Source: Onthophagus taurus (lineage: Eukaryota; Arthropoda; Insecta; Coleoptera; Scarabaeidae). From it: a DNA stretch of 64,000 nucleotides. How positions within the stretch are numbered: the stretch's first letter is position 1; each line of letters begins with the position of its first letter. The stretch covers positions 8,315,501-8,379,500 of the forward strand of contig NC_091971.1 in the NCBI RefSeq assembly GCF_036711975.1. Direction: 5' to 3'. This document shows, piece after piece, positions 49,801 to 62,500 of the stretch. The notes beneath the pieces are model-generated. The model saw only the letters and a list, made by a program, of their open reading frames with translations, did no database searches and was not told the origin of the DNA. The position numbers were made by a program, and so were the translations under genes.

Positions 49801-52800
49801 TTCCCAATTTATTTTCTTCGTGATACATATTATTTTGAGTTTGATCGATTAATTTCGTTTTCTCATCTGCCTCAACTAAACCGCTTTTATAGATTATTCC
49901 CGAATAATCTTCATCGATATCGTCGTGTTTGTCTAAGAGAATCGTCTTGATTTTTTCGTGATTATCAACGATTTCAACTTGACCATCTCGTATTGTTAAA
50001 ATAACATCGGCTTGTTTAAAATAAGTATCGCGATTTGTTGAATATATACAAAGTTTATCTTTTAAAAATGATTTCATACAATTTTCAAAAATATGATTTT
50101 TTATGTTTGTATCTAATGAAGATAAACAATTATCTAATAAATAAATATCTGCCTCTTTGTACAACGCCCGCGCTAAATTTATTCTTCCTTGTTGGCCTCT
50201 GCTTAAACAAATTCCATCATCGTTTACGAAAGTTTCATCTCCATTGGGAAAATTGTGAATATCTTTTTCTAAAGCACAAATTTTTAAGATTTTATGATAT
50301 CGCTCTTTTGAAAACGTTTTTCCAAACAAAATGTTATCTTTAATTGTTCCTGGATATAACCAAGGTTCTTGGGCGGCGTAAGATAATGTACCATTAATTT
50401 TTATGTCACCTTTATAAGGTAAATCACCTTGTAAAGTTTTCATAAACAATGTTGTTCCACTTCCTAAAGGACCGGTTAAAGCAATCAATTTTTTTTCTAA
50501 CTTTAAATCGGCTTTTAAAAATGATGTATTATCTTTCACGGAGATTGTCGCGTTAATTTCAATTGAGGGATCGTTTGCATTCATTTGAGGGACATCTTCG
50601 TTTGTTAAATACAAACTTGCATCATCGGAAATAAGGAGATTTTGAATTCGTTTCATTGACGCAGCTATTTCAGCCCATGAATATAAAAGTTTTGGGAAAT
50701 CAACGGCAGTAACCATTCGAATTGTATGCATACAACTTAAGATGAGATAAATATTGGCCGGGATTACTAAAGCACTTTTTCTGGTGTAATACAAAATTGA
50801 TGTGAATACACCTATTCGAACAGCTACAAGACTTATATGCATTATGAGATTTCTTAAATAAAATATTATTCGTAAATTGAAAATTTCGTTTCTAAAAATT
50901 AAAAATTGATTAAATTAATTTTTAGAGACATTTTTTTTTAATTTACCTTCGAAATTCGTTCATTTTCTTTATAAAATAGCTTTCCCAAGTGTACATTTTA
51001 ATCATTCTTATAGATGATAAAACTTCTTCGACAATTTTAAGTCTTTTATCGGTTTGAATGGCCGATCTTAATCTCCTCATCGTGGCAATCCTGCTCAACC
51101 AAACTATTTACTATTTTTATAAGAAACAAGTTGATTGAAAAGTTGGAAATCTCACCTTGCAAAGGAAATGGCATTAAAATACAACCGACTGCGATTAGAG
51201 AAGCAACTCCAACGTGTATGTACATCAGATAAACAAAAACGAAAATGTGTATGACGCCGACAATTGAATCTTGAAAGGTGATGACGAAATTTTCGAATTC
51301 CCTCACGTCTTTCGATACTAAGGTCACCAGATTACCTATTGTAAACTCCCCTATTGTTGACGACTTCAATCGAATGCATTTCCGGTAGATCAGCGAACAT
51401 AAAGACACTCTGATTTTCATCGCAATTTCTTGCATACACAATAAGTAGGTGTGGGTGTATATTGTTAAAAAAATTGTGCACAAAATAAATGCCGTTCCAT
51501 AATAAAGCGCTGTTTCTGATTCCGTACGTTTTTTATCGAACGTATCTAAGATTTCTCTTAACGAAATTGTACGAAGAATTCTAAAAATAGAAACGAATTA
51601 TTTTTTTATTATTATTAGCTTATATTACTTACGTTGTGGGTGTTTTAAAGAGGATTTGGATGCAACAGTAAATTAAAAATTCTTTTCCAAATGCTTTTCT
51701 TAATGTCCTAAATAAAGAAGGATCATCTTCTGATTGTTCTTTAATCCATTCGTGTTCTAAGTTATCGGCTAATCTTCCTGATTCGTGTTTGCGAATTGTT
51801 TGGTAGATGTTTTCTTCTTTGATTTCTTGTTTTAAACCTTTTCCAACTAATCCAAGGGTAAAACTAGAAATAAAAGAAAATATTTGATTTTAGTGAGTAC
51901 AAAGTGATCAATAAATTTAACGACTAAGTGACAAGCAATGTTTTCAAGGTAAGTCTCAATATTGTTTTCAAATCTCCATCCGCCTTTAGCTATCAAGTCA
52001 GGTCTTCATGATAAACACATTTATAGCTCGCTAATTGGTCTTGATGATCTTGAAAATCGAAAAGTCCTCTTAAATCGATTACATCTGTTTTAAAAATATC
52101 ATAAAACATTTATGATTTATAAAGGTATTTGTCATAATCTTTTAAAAAAAATAAGTTACGAAACTATTACATAGATGAAAACACTTCTCAGAATATATTT
52201 AAGAATTGCAAAAAAAGTGTGTACAAAAATACAATAAATCCCCCTGCATTTCCAACTACAAAGAAGATAAAAATTTTTGTTTGTTCTCGCTTCAATAGAT
52301 ATACAGTGACTGATTTGAGCAAATACACTTATCTAAATAGCACTACAAGTTCCTGAAAGTGAATAGAATTGAGCACCTTACAAAACATTTTGATTTAATC
52401 TGCGAATTCTTTAGAAATTCCAACTCATTAAATAGAGGCGATAAAATAATGAATGACCGTTTATTTTAGACCACACAATTAGAACCTATTTATGAAGAAA
52501 TCTTTTTATAATTTAACTATAGATTCAAGTTCACATTACTTTTTATTTTTTATTAATGAAATTCTTACAATATAAAAGTTATTATTGTTTAAAGTTTATT
52601 TATAGAACCCATTGAACAAACAAATTCTTTTTCCACGTTGACCAAATAGTAATGTTAAGGTCACGTGTATTTATATTATGGTGATAAATCATTATAATGA
52701 CAACAATAAACAAAAATTAAACGTGCGGAGACCACACGCATGTTTTAACGACGTTAAAATGAAAATGGATCGTGTGACGATGTTATAATGAATATCGATG

Positions 52801-55391
52801 AGAAGTTTAGTTTTATACGAGGTAACGTTGACCTATCATTAATTGATTCTCCAGACTGACCATTAATTTAAATATTACAATAAAATTAATTTAATTTAAT
52901 CAATAATTGCAACAAATTGTTTCGAGTTTTTTATTTGATTAGATAATCACACGAAAATATTTCTATATATAATACACACGATTGTATTATTATGTTTGTA
53001 AAGATCTATTGTGATGTAGTGATTGAGAGAACAATGATTATTGTTTTGGATGAAAATATTATTTGGATTTTCAGAGTTTTTAACAAGACTGATTTAAATC
53101 GTTTTTCATTCCGCTAAAACGCCAAAAATGGCCTTTTTAATTATAACTCGTAAACGATACACTCGATTATCAAGATCTATACGCCATTCGATTCGCCATA
53201 ATTTTTTCTGTCGAAATTACAAAATGCAAGATCTTAATTCTTTCTCGTTCACCTTGTACAACTCTCAGAATAACACCGTGTTCGTCTCGTTGTTTATACA
53301 CGTCACAAAATTCTAATCTTTATACAGGATTCGGAACATTTTCGAAAAAAATTTTTAGTATAAAAGTTGTAGCAAAATTTATTTTTAACATTATTGCTCT
53401 TTTATACTTTTGCTCTCAGATGCATAAATACCGAGGAAAATACGAAATGGTGAAAATTTGATGAAATCGTGGTTTTACATCGTGTTGTTGGCAGAGGACG
53501 GAATTTGGAACGTTTTAGAAAGAATGTTTTAGCATAAATGTTGTAACAAAATTTATTTTTAACAATATTGCTCTTTTATACTTTTCCTCTCCAGTCCATA
53601 AATATCGATAATAATTCGAAAAGGTGAAAATTAGATGAAATCGAGGGTTTTACCTCTTATTGTTGGTAGAGCACTGGATTTAGATAGAATTGAAATCGGG
53701 CATTTTGTTATTGCGATAGAAGAAACTATGCCTAATCAAGTGACGTATAGATCTTGATAATCGAGTACATAATTTTCGATTTATAACCACCTAAACAAGG
53801 TCATTTTTGTATTATTTTCATGTACCTTCGCAATATCTTGGTGTTTTAGCGGTATTCAACAGAAATTTCGAATCGGTTATTTCCAATTTCGCGTTGGTCA
53901 ATGATTAAGCTATCGAATGAGATATTGTTCAGATATTGTTCACCGACATTGAAGAGTTATAAAAAAACAATATTTTATTCATAAATCTTTGCCTTATTAG
54001 TTTTACTGGAAGCTGTAAAAAATTTAATAACGACATAAATTCAAATCGTAATAATAATTGGTGGGTAATTTTCAAATTATTGATGAAAATATTTCTTGTA
54101 TAACAAAAAATAATTTTCTTTTACGATGGCATTAATTTTAACAGAACAATAAAAAAAATGAGAAATTTATTACACGTTTAACCAATATTTTTCTCAATCA
54201 CAAAAGAAGTAAACACCTTATTTTTTAAACAAGCAAAACTCTGAACCAACATAAAACTTGTTGTGAAGAAAAAAATTAGTTCATAAAAAAATGTAATTAA
54301 ATGTTTTTAATCGTTACGTGTTTTTTTACATTTTAAAAATTCCTAAAAGAATTTACAATCTGCTGTACTTATCTTTGATGAAAATTGATTACAAAAGCAA
54401 CCGACTTTTTATTTTATGTTTATTTGAAGCTACACGTTGCTATTTGCCGTTTATCTCGTCATATTTTAAGACGAATAAAAATTATTTTATTCACACAGGA
54501 AAACAATTAGGATTATCTATTTTCGGGGACCGCATTTTTCAAACGTGAACAATGATTATTTTACAATATCTAAACTTCATGTCATTCTATTTTAAAACCC
54601 AAGTCTTATGATTTTAATCACAGGATGTTTACAGGTAGATTACATTATTTAGCTAAAATTAATCTTCTTCAATATAATAATTTTTCTTAAAGTAATTACG
54701 CAGAAATTTTTTTCTAAAACGCCTAAGGTGGCGTTTAAAACTTTAGATTGATGTGCTTTCTTGCACATAAACACTTTAATATTATTCTAAAAAAAAAAAA
54801 ACTAAACATGTAAATTTTTGGACTATAAACACAAAATATTTGTAAATAAGATAACGTTTTACTACTCCGAGTTTATCGTAAAATTATTTAATTTATTTAG
54901 ATTACTCCTCGCTAATCCACCTCGTTTATAAAACATTCCTTTCCGCTCCTTTTAATCCTTGTTATAAATAGGGATTATTAAATCTTTGATGGTTTAAAAT
55001 TAAACACACGCTTTTTTTAAAGTAACCTGTTGTGGTGAAAAAAACCTGTATGAATGCGAATAAAACTGTTAAAAGGAAAAGATGTTAATTTACTACGTTG
55101 CGCATTAGATAAATAAAAAAAATCAATGCCAAAGAAATAATGCCATTTTCTTTATAATTTTTGCAAAATTCTTACGAAACGTTCCGCAATTATTGTAATT
55201 AATTTCACAGTTCCGCTATAACCTTAACACAAATTTTAAAAATCCCACTTAAATAACTAACAAAAGTAGTAAATATAAAAGAATAAACAAATTTATAATT
55301 TGACTTACAAAAAAGTGATGTTGGATAAAAAATTTGCTTTCTCTTTCGGATTTGGTTTCCGATTAATCATTTCTCTTGAACTATTGAACAT
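46870..55391 (-). CDS. ABCC transporter D with degenerate NBD1
   Basis: Short-MRP type, 1244 residues. Exons: 55391-55309, 51863-51633, 51580-51156, 51103-50947, 50891-49343, 49291-49141, 48098-47868, 47777-46870; phases join. The N-terminal RKPNPKEKANFLS motif is in exon 1, past a 3.4-kb intron. NBD1 is altered at every key site: Walker A near 437 reads GPLGSGTT (the ATP-binding lysine is threonine), the signature is LSRGQ, Walker B LLDNCLSSLD, and the H-loop reads STNRD with no histidine. NBD2 is intact: GRTGSGKTS near 1039, FSAGQ near 1142, ILILDEA, LHRL. The C-terminus stops at IMANED, lacking the tail found in A-C. The frame is open throughout, so it is a gene and not an obvious pseudogene; it may bind ATP asymmetrically or have lost transport. 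Confidence 0.9.
53330..53665. repeat. R2 repeat, two copies in tandem
   Basis: In the first intron of gene D (51,864-55,308; apart from this I see no gene or strong signal there). Copy one, 53,335-53,480: AAAGTTGTAGCAAAATTTAT, TTTTGCTCTCAGATGCATAA, GTGAAAATTTGATGAAATCG. Copy two, 53,510-53,660, repeats these with substitutions. Both include an AACATTTTCGA or AACGTTTTAGA start word. Confidence 0.7.
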
Positions 55392-55526
55392 TTTTATTTT
55401 TTTAACTCTTCACTTTTATCACCATTAAAAAAATTAACGAATTTTTGCTCGCTGTTATGTTAAGGCAAGTTTCTCGACCACCGGCTTAAACGAAACTCAG
55501 AACCGTTTGAATCGGACTGTCCATAA

Positions 55527-55534
55527 TATATATA
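55527..55534 (-). promoter_or_regulatory. TATA-like box of ABCC gene D
   Basis: Minus strand reads ACTATATATATTATGG, with TATATATA about 136 bases before the start codon. A weak call in AT-rich DNA. Confidence 0.3.
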
Positions 55535-56255
55535 GTATACAAAGTGTTATCATTGGTCCCCGCTCCGGAATGGGTTCGTTTATACCTATACATATATCGA
55601 AAACGTTCGTACCTTATCTAGAACGATAATAATAGACAACTGTTGTAGGTTAAGGTCTTTAAAATTTTTTGATTTTTTGTATCGTTTTATTATTTTTTTT
55701 TTGATTCCAACAAAACTTAATTGGATTGTATTGTTATTCTCTTCTCACGTTTGTCAGATTATCGGTTTTTTAAAGACGTTTTAAAGAGTGGTGGGATATG
55801 AAAAAAATTTAATAGGATTTTAACAAGTTTTTTTTTCTCTTTAACAAATTTGCTTATTAACAGATTATTAAGAAAAAGTTTTTTGGCTTTTTCCATCACT
55901 TTTATTTTACTTATTTAAAACATGTCATTCATTATAATTTTATTATAGCACTGGATAGTTCAAATAATGATAAGTACATAAATAATGATGGTGAATCATT
56001 ATTTCATTTATTTGATGCCTTTACCATCATTATGTCCAAAACTTCGTTTTGGTTGAATCTAATAATTATTAATTTGATCAGAAAGTTGATACTTGATTAA
56101 TGTCAGTTTTAATCATATGGGTTCTATACGAACTTATATCTTGTATCCATTAACTTATCGCGAGTCATACTCTTGAAACGATCAATATAGAGTACTCCTA
56201 CTATCATTTATCTCTGGATTATTACACGATTATGTCTTGTGGCAACCTCAACTTC

Positions 56256-56375
56256 TTTCTAGGATCTAGGAAGAAAGGATGGGTTAGGTTGACTTGTGGC
56301 AACCTCAATGGAAAGTGACAATTAGAGATAGTCACAACTCAACCTAACCCATCCTTTCTTCCTAGATCCTAGAAA
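56256..56375. repeat. 43-bp-arm inverted repeat (hairpin)
   Basis: Left arm 56,256-56,298 and right arm 56,333-56,375 are reverse complements with one mismatch; the key inner word is ACCTAACCCATCCTTTCTTC. The spacer is 34 bases. Near-perfect arms in decayed surroundings suggest a recent small palindromic element (MITE-like) or an inverted duplication. Confidence 0.85.
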
Positions 56376-56447
56376 CCGATCATAGAACATTACTGCGGAG
56401 TAGTTGATCTCATTACAGACTAGAATGATAAAATAACACAATATTCT

Positions 56448-56780
56448 TCACACACCTTTACATTGCAATATGAGCTTATCATATTGATGGTAAATAATGC
56501 CTCGCATTGTTCCTCTTCCATTGTTCCATTGTATCTTCTTCCTCGCAAAATCAGCACTTATCCAGGATGGCCGGATTTTGTACAAATTAGCCCCAGAAAT
56601 CATGTGTCCACTTAAAGTTTTTGTCAGAAAGTGTTCCACCTCGTCCCAATCTTTAACACCTATTTTTGTACATATTTTCCATATTTGTGAAGCATACAAA
56701 ATTGCTGATGTAACTGTCATCACCAGCAGTTGTCTTCTTTGAGACATAGGACTTCCAACATTTGGCATCACTTTCGTCAT
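56448..56780 (-). mobile_element. Non-LTR retrotransposon (LINE) 3' ORF fragment
   Basis: Minus-strand open stretch of 110 codons. RRQLLVMTVTSAILYASQIW matches the post-catalytic thumb region of R1/Jockey-type reverse transcriptases. VEHFLTKTLSGH and a terminal WNNGRGTMRG segment match their C-terminal end. The catalytic YADD part is absent, so it is a 5'-truncated dead copy. Confidence 0.75.
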
Positions 56781-58029
56781 AAAAATAGTATTTAAAACTC
56801 AATCAAGAATTGTCACAGCAATCCAAACTCAACAAATTACGGTTCCCGCTCAAAACCTAATCTTAGATATGTACAGATAAATAAAAGTATAAATAAAACA
56901 ACCTTGATTAATAAATTTCATATCTTACATTTTGATGAATGCATAAAAATACTTTCTGTTAACTTCGAACTAAAATAAAAATAATACTATTATTAATTTA
57001 CAACAATGATTAATGTTTTGAAGTTTGTTGCTAATCACTCAGTATAAATTCAAAGAAACTATTCTTATTTTAATAAATCTTTTTAAAGATTATCTTATTT
57101 TATGACCCCGCTTCGGAATAACTAATTTCGATGAATTTAGATTTAAGACAAAAAATGATTATAAAATGTCAAGGAGACCATTTTTTGTTTGTGAACTAGT
57201 TCAATCTAGTTATTGTAATAGACACTGTTATAAGTGACAAAGTAAAACTTTGGTAGTGTTTATCACGCTTAAATTTTAAACATTAAAGTGTTGTTTTTTA
57301 CTCTTCACTCTTATTTTATATTTTACGAACCTATAATTTCAAGAATAGATTTCCTTCGTTAAATTTAGAATTTGTGTACATTTTCAAATTGCATTTTCGG
57401 GAATTATTTTCGAAAACGACTTGCATCATAATACCAATTAAAAAGTTTGCAATGATAAAATCCCATTAAACTATAATAAATTAAGACTGTACAAAAATAA
57501 TTAATATGCATCTGTAACAACTATATTTCGGTTTCGATTTCTAAGTAAGTGTCTTCGTGGGATGGCTGTAGTTGAAATTTGCAAAACAAAGAAATAATCT
57601 TACTTTTTAATATTTTCGCAATTCTCTTACGTAATGTTGATTTTTTAACAAAAAGTGGGAGAGCAGAAATGGTTTTAATGGTTTTAACATTCTCTTTCAA
57701 CAAATTTGTTCATTAACTGATTATCATATTCAAACATTGAAGGATAGCAATAAATTTTTTAGCCAAACTGTATTTTACTTTACTTTTAATGTTTTATACT
57801 CCTGTTGTATAAAATGTGTCTTAAATAAAATATTGATTAAAATTAATTTTCATTAAATTTATCTTATTGACAAATCCGGATATTAGCTTATAAGAGTGTT
57901 TAAAACTGCTGTAATTAAGATAATAATCCCTTGATTAATTTAATCAGATGGTATTAACATATCATGGAAAATTGTGCTAAGCCGATCGACAAATTTTAAA
58001 TTTGTATGTCAAAAGTATTATGCGCGAGG

Positions 58030-58233
58030 TTTAGGTTAAACTCTTAACAAGAATAAAAAAGAAATTCCTCTAGAGCTGTTGGCCATAAGGCAGCGAAATG
58101 CAAATACCTCAATGTTCTGTTTTGGCCAAAAAAGGATATTAGTTTCTCATGTGCCAAACAAACAGGCAGTATTACTAGTATTGTCTACATTGCATGAGGG
58201 TGCTGAATTTTAGAAGAAACAAGCAAACCACAA
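58030..58233 (+). mobile_element. piggyBac transposase fragment
   Basis: Plus-strand reading NKNKKEIPLELLAIRQRNAN then TSMFCFGQKRILVSHVPNKQ and AVLLVLSTLHEGAEF, ended by a TAG. The pattern LRKNKREIP followed by an SMF-F segment, a VSYVPKKNKAVLLLSSMH-type segment and a histidine-containing end matches the catalytic half of piggyBac-derived transposases. A stop precedes it and no terminal inverted repeats were found, so it is a remnant. Confidence 0.72.
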
Positions 58234-59508
58234 TTGTTCAGAACTAAAATGAGTCTATAACTTGAGCTGCAACAGGAAAACGAGAACATACTAATACTTA
58301 AAAAAGCAAAAGCAAATATATCGCAGATTTAATTACTATGGTTGATTTGATGGGTAAAATAATAGAAATATAAAAATGTGCATGATAGAGATAAAGAAAG
58401 AGAGAGAGTTCTATAAGAGAATTTTTAAGTTATCATGTTGTACTCAAACCTTATCAATACACACAGATAAAATATTAATTTTATCTCCTTTTCTAGTTTT
58501 TAATTTTAATTAACAGATTTGAAGCGATTCCCAGAATAATCTACATTAAATTTAGAGTTTGTGTAATAGTTCAAACTGCATTTTAACGAATTATACACGA
58601 ACCCACTTCGAATCAACAACTTCCTTGATTTTTAGTTCCTGATAAATGCTCTTTAAATACAAAGTGTTAACCAAATATTTTGATGTACGTATTAATAGAA
58701 ATTCGTAACAACTAAAGTTGAAATGTGAAAATTATAACAATGAAATTATTTATTTTAGGTGTAACGGTCTCTTTAAATAAACCATATTTTATTGTGGCAA
58801 TGATATAAAAATAATTTCCTGTTAAAAGAAAGTAATAGTTATAAGTAAATACACATAATAAAATTTTTTACCGCAATCTATCATGAAATTCTGGGATTAG
58901 ATTATTTTTGTTCAAAGCGATAAGTAAAGTAATAGGAATGTTATAAATATTTCAAACATGTGGGAATATATTATCGTGATAATAGATATGTTTGATAAAC
59001 ATTGCGAAAAATTTATTTATTTTTCAAATTTATAACGGATCTAAAATTGAAATGAAAATAAAATTGATTTCGAAATGTATTTTCTTCTTTTGATTTCTCA
59101 AAATAGATTATTGTATTCAAATATTTCAAATACAGTACTCTTCTTCGTTCAGAATAACAATAACCTTTATACAAAGTATTAATATTAACCTTGTATACTC
59201 AAGAGTGTCCTGTGTTTTTTAAATCGAATCAACAGTTTTTTATTCTTATTTATCCTCTAAACGATTTAGTAGCTTCACACTTGTTGCATAACGAATAAAA
59301 TACGTCAATGAGGATTTAACGAGAAATGTAAATATAAAATTTTAAAAATTGCACTTTATTTTTTTATAATTCTAATATGTACAAAATTAAGTAGCAAATA
59401 AATAAAAATAAATGCATAATAATCAATTTTAGGCCTCATAGATAATTTAATAAAACAAATTAAAATTTTTTGTTCATTTCTAATTCTTCACTGAAGAATT
59501 AAATTAAT

Positions 59509-62500
59509 TTAAGATTTTAATAACCCAGCTTGTGAAACCAATTGATAAAAGCTACTATTAGGATTCTTTAATAATTCGCTTGGAGTATCAAATTCAACTA
59601 TTACTCCACTATTAACGACCATTACTTTATCAGCAGTTAAAACTGTGTTAAGGCGATGAGCAATCATTAGAATCGTACAATCGGCGAAAATCCTTTTGAT
59701 CGTTTCTTGAATGAGTACATCCGTTTGTGGATCGATGTTAGCGGTGGCTTCATCCAAAACGATTATCTTATTATTTTTCAAAATAGCCCTTGCCAAACAA
59801 ATTAATTGTTTTTGCCCTGCACTAAAATTACTTCCTCCATCGTTTATCTTATCATCCAAGTCGACCCCTTTTAATTTAACTTCTCCTAATGCTTTCCAAA
59901 TTTCAGCGTCTGTGTATTCTTCGTAAGGATCTAAATTGCTTCTTAAAGTTCCCGAAAATATAACCGGATTTTGTGGGATAATCGACATCCTTGATCTTAC
60001 GTATTTCAAAGCTAAATTGTGTACATTCTTGTTATCGATGTTTATAATTCCGTTTTCAATCGAGTATAATCTGAATAAAGCGGAAATGATAGAAGTTTTT
60101 CCAGCTCCAGTTCGGCCGATAATTCCAATTTTTTGACCTGGATCGACGTTAAATGTAATTCCTTTCAAAATTAGCTCGTTCGTTTTTGGGTAAACTAAAT
60201 GAACATTTTTATAAGTAATCATTCCTTTCGATGGCCAATGATCCGGTTTATCGCCGGAATCATCTTCTTCTTTCACTTCGGAATATTCTAAAATTCTTTC
60301 GACAGACGTCATTTGATTCTCCAATTCGGCCCATTGACGAATTCCATATTGGAGAAGTTGACTCAAACCGTACGATAAGGTAACAGCTAAACCAACTTTA
60401 CCTGCATTAGTTCCTAAAAAAATATTAATTATTAAAATTAATTTTCGGATGTTCATCTTTATTGTAATTCAAGATGAATCTTATGGACAAACGCAAATTG
60501 TCTACTTTAGTCTTTGATGACGTACAATATCAAGACCAATTTAGTAACGAAAAGTTTGTGAGATGAATTTAATTGTTTAAATTTCAATGTCGTCATAGTA
60601 TCGATATATAATTGCAAGTAGTAATTATTTATGATAATTAAAGCGACAATTGATTTCTTACCAGCGAAAATAACGAGTGTCAACATGATTATCGTTGAAT
60701 AACAGACGCATAACATATCTAAATAAAAAGCGAAAGCTCTGTTTGTTGACATGTACATGTAAGCTGATGAACTGTGTAAATCTTGATGACTGTCGAATTG
60801 ATCGGTTAAAATTGGTTGTGCTCCACTTGCTCTTATTGTTATTAAACCCTCAAGAGATGCGTTTAGGTGGCCGATTACGGGAGCTCTTGCTAAAAAATAA
60901 TTATAATATAAAATTACAAATAAATAGTAAACATAGGTCTGTGTATGTATAATTAGGGAATGACAGAACTGTTTATTTATAACAAAAAAGGTAACTAAGT
61001 TAGCTGGACTACATAAGATAGTAAAAAGTTAAGGGTTAGAACAACACAAGAGCATATACTAGGACAGCTTTGCCCATCGAAGTTGAATGATGACAATATT
61101 GCATCGATAATCAATCATAAATATCGAGAGAAACACGAAAATATGAATATGATATGAATTTACAAGTTGTTTGGACATGTTAGAAAAAAATTTGTTGTAC
61201 CAAAGTTGTAGCAAATTTTATTCTAAACAATATTGTTCTTTTCCACTTTTGCTCTCAGATGTATATATATCGAGAAACTATTGAATGAAAATAAAACGAG
61301 TCAATTATGTACAAATCCCCCGTAAAGATACCGGAAATTTGGTTTAAAAATTCGAAAGCTTCCAAATAATATCTTCTTTACACTTTTATGGTTTGAATTC
61401 TCGAAATGAGGTAATAACAGAGTAGTATTTTGAGAAGATGCACAATGTTTAAAGACAGGGGATTTGTCAAACAATATTTTAAATGGAGTTTTGAAATCTG
61501 GAGTGTTGACCGAACTGCGTCAAAGTATTTTGCTTTGCTACAATTAAGTTTTGAAAACTATTACACGGTATTAAGAATCACCAAACGATGCTCAACATAA
61601 ATTTTTCAAAACTTTAGGACTAAAAATCTTAAGTTTGTCAAAAAAATTCCCAAGCAATATTCAAACCATAATTTCAAAATTTCTAGTCCCAACACTTTCC
61701 AGAACTGAGGTACACTATTGGAATTTTTAAAAGCAATAATTTAATGATTAAAAATACTTACTTGTTCCATCCAACCTCTTCAAACTTCTACTTGTTGGCA
61801 AATAAAGGCATCTACAAATATAAAGTGCGATCATAAAGACTATTGATACGAGTAAGAATTCTCTTTTAACTATTGTCATTAAAGCAATAACTCCTAACAA
61901 CACAAATCCAATCTATAAAATAAAATTAATTGGATTAAATTTAATTGTAAAGCTTGAATTGATTAACTTACTCTAATAATTTGATAAAATAAGAATGGTA
62001 TAACTTCATCTGCAATTGAAACATCTTTAGAAAATCGATTAAGAATATTTCCGGAAAGATTTTGGTCAAAAAATGACATTGGTGCTTTTAAGATTTTCCA
62101 AAATGATTTTTTATGTAATTTGTTATTCGCGGCTCCACACATTATAAACATTATAATAGCACCAACAAAATTTAATAATGTTGCAATTCCTAAAATTGCC
62201 GAGTACATAATTGGAACCAAAGCCTTTTTCTTTTCCAAAATAAAGAATTCTGTTGTATTTGTTGTTCCGTTATTTTTCATAACTGTTATGCCTTCTTCGA
62301 TGTTAATCCTAAAAATTAATTTTTAAATAAATTTTAAACAAGAAATTTTGTTTAATGTACCAATATGATAAGAAATATTCAAAACCACTTGAAAATATTT
62401 GTCCACAAACACAAATTATGAGAAAGAATGGAATACTTTTCCACCCCCCGGCATAAGAAAACATTTTTTTATAAACTTTCCAAGCAACTTTTCCTTCTTG

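Larger units (their letters stand above)
55392..59508. other. Intergenic between ABCC D start and E end
   Basis: 4.1 kb. Holds the promoter side of gene D, a hairpin (56,256-56,375), a LINE fragment (56,448-56,780) and a piggyBac fragment (58,030-58,233). The rest is AT-rich with nothing further I can support. Confidence 0.5.
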
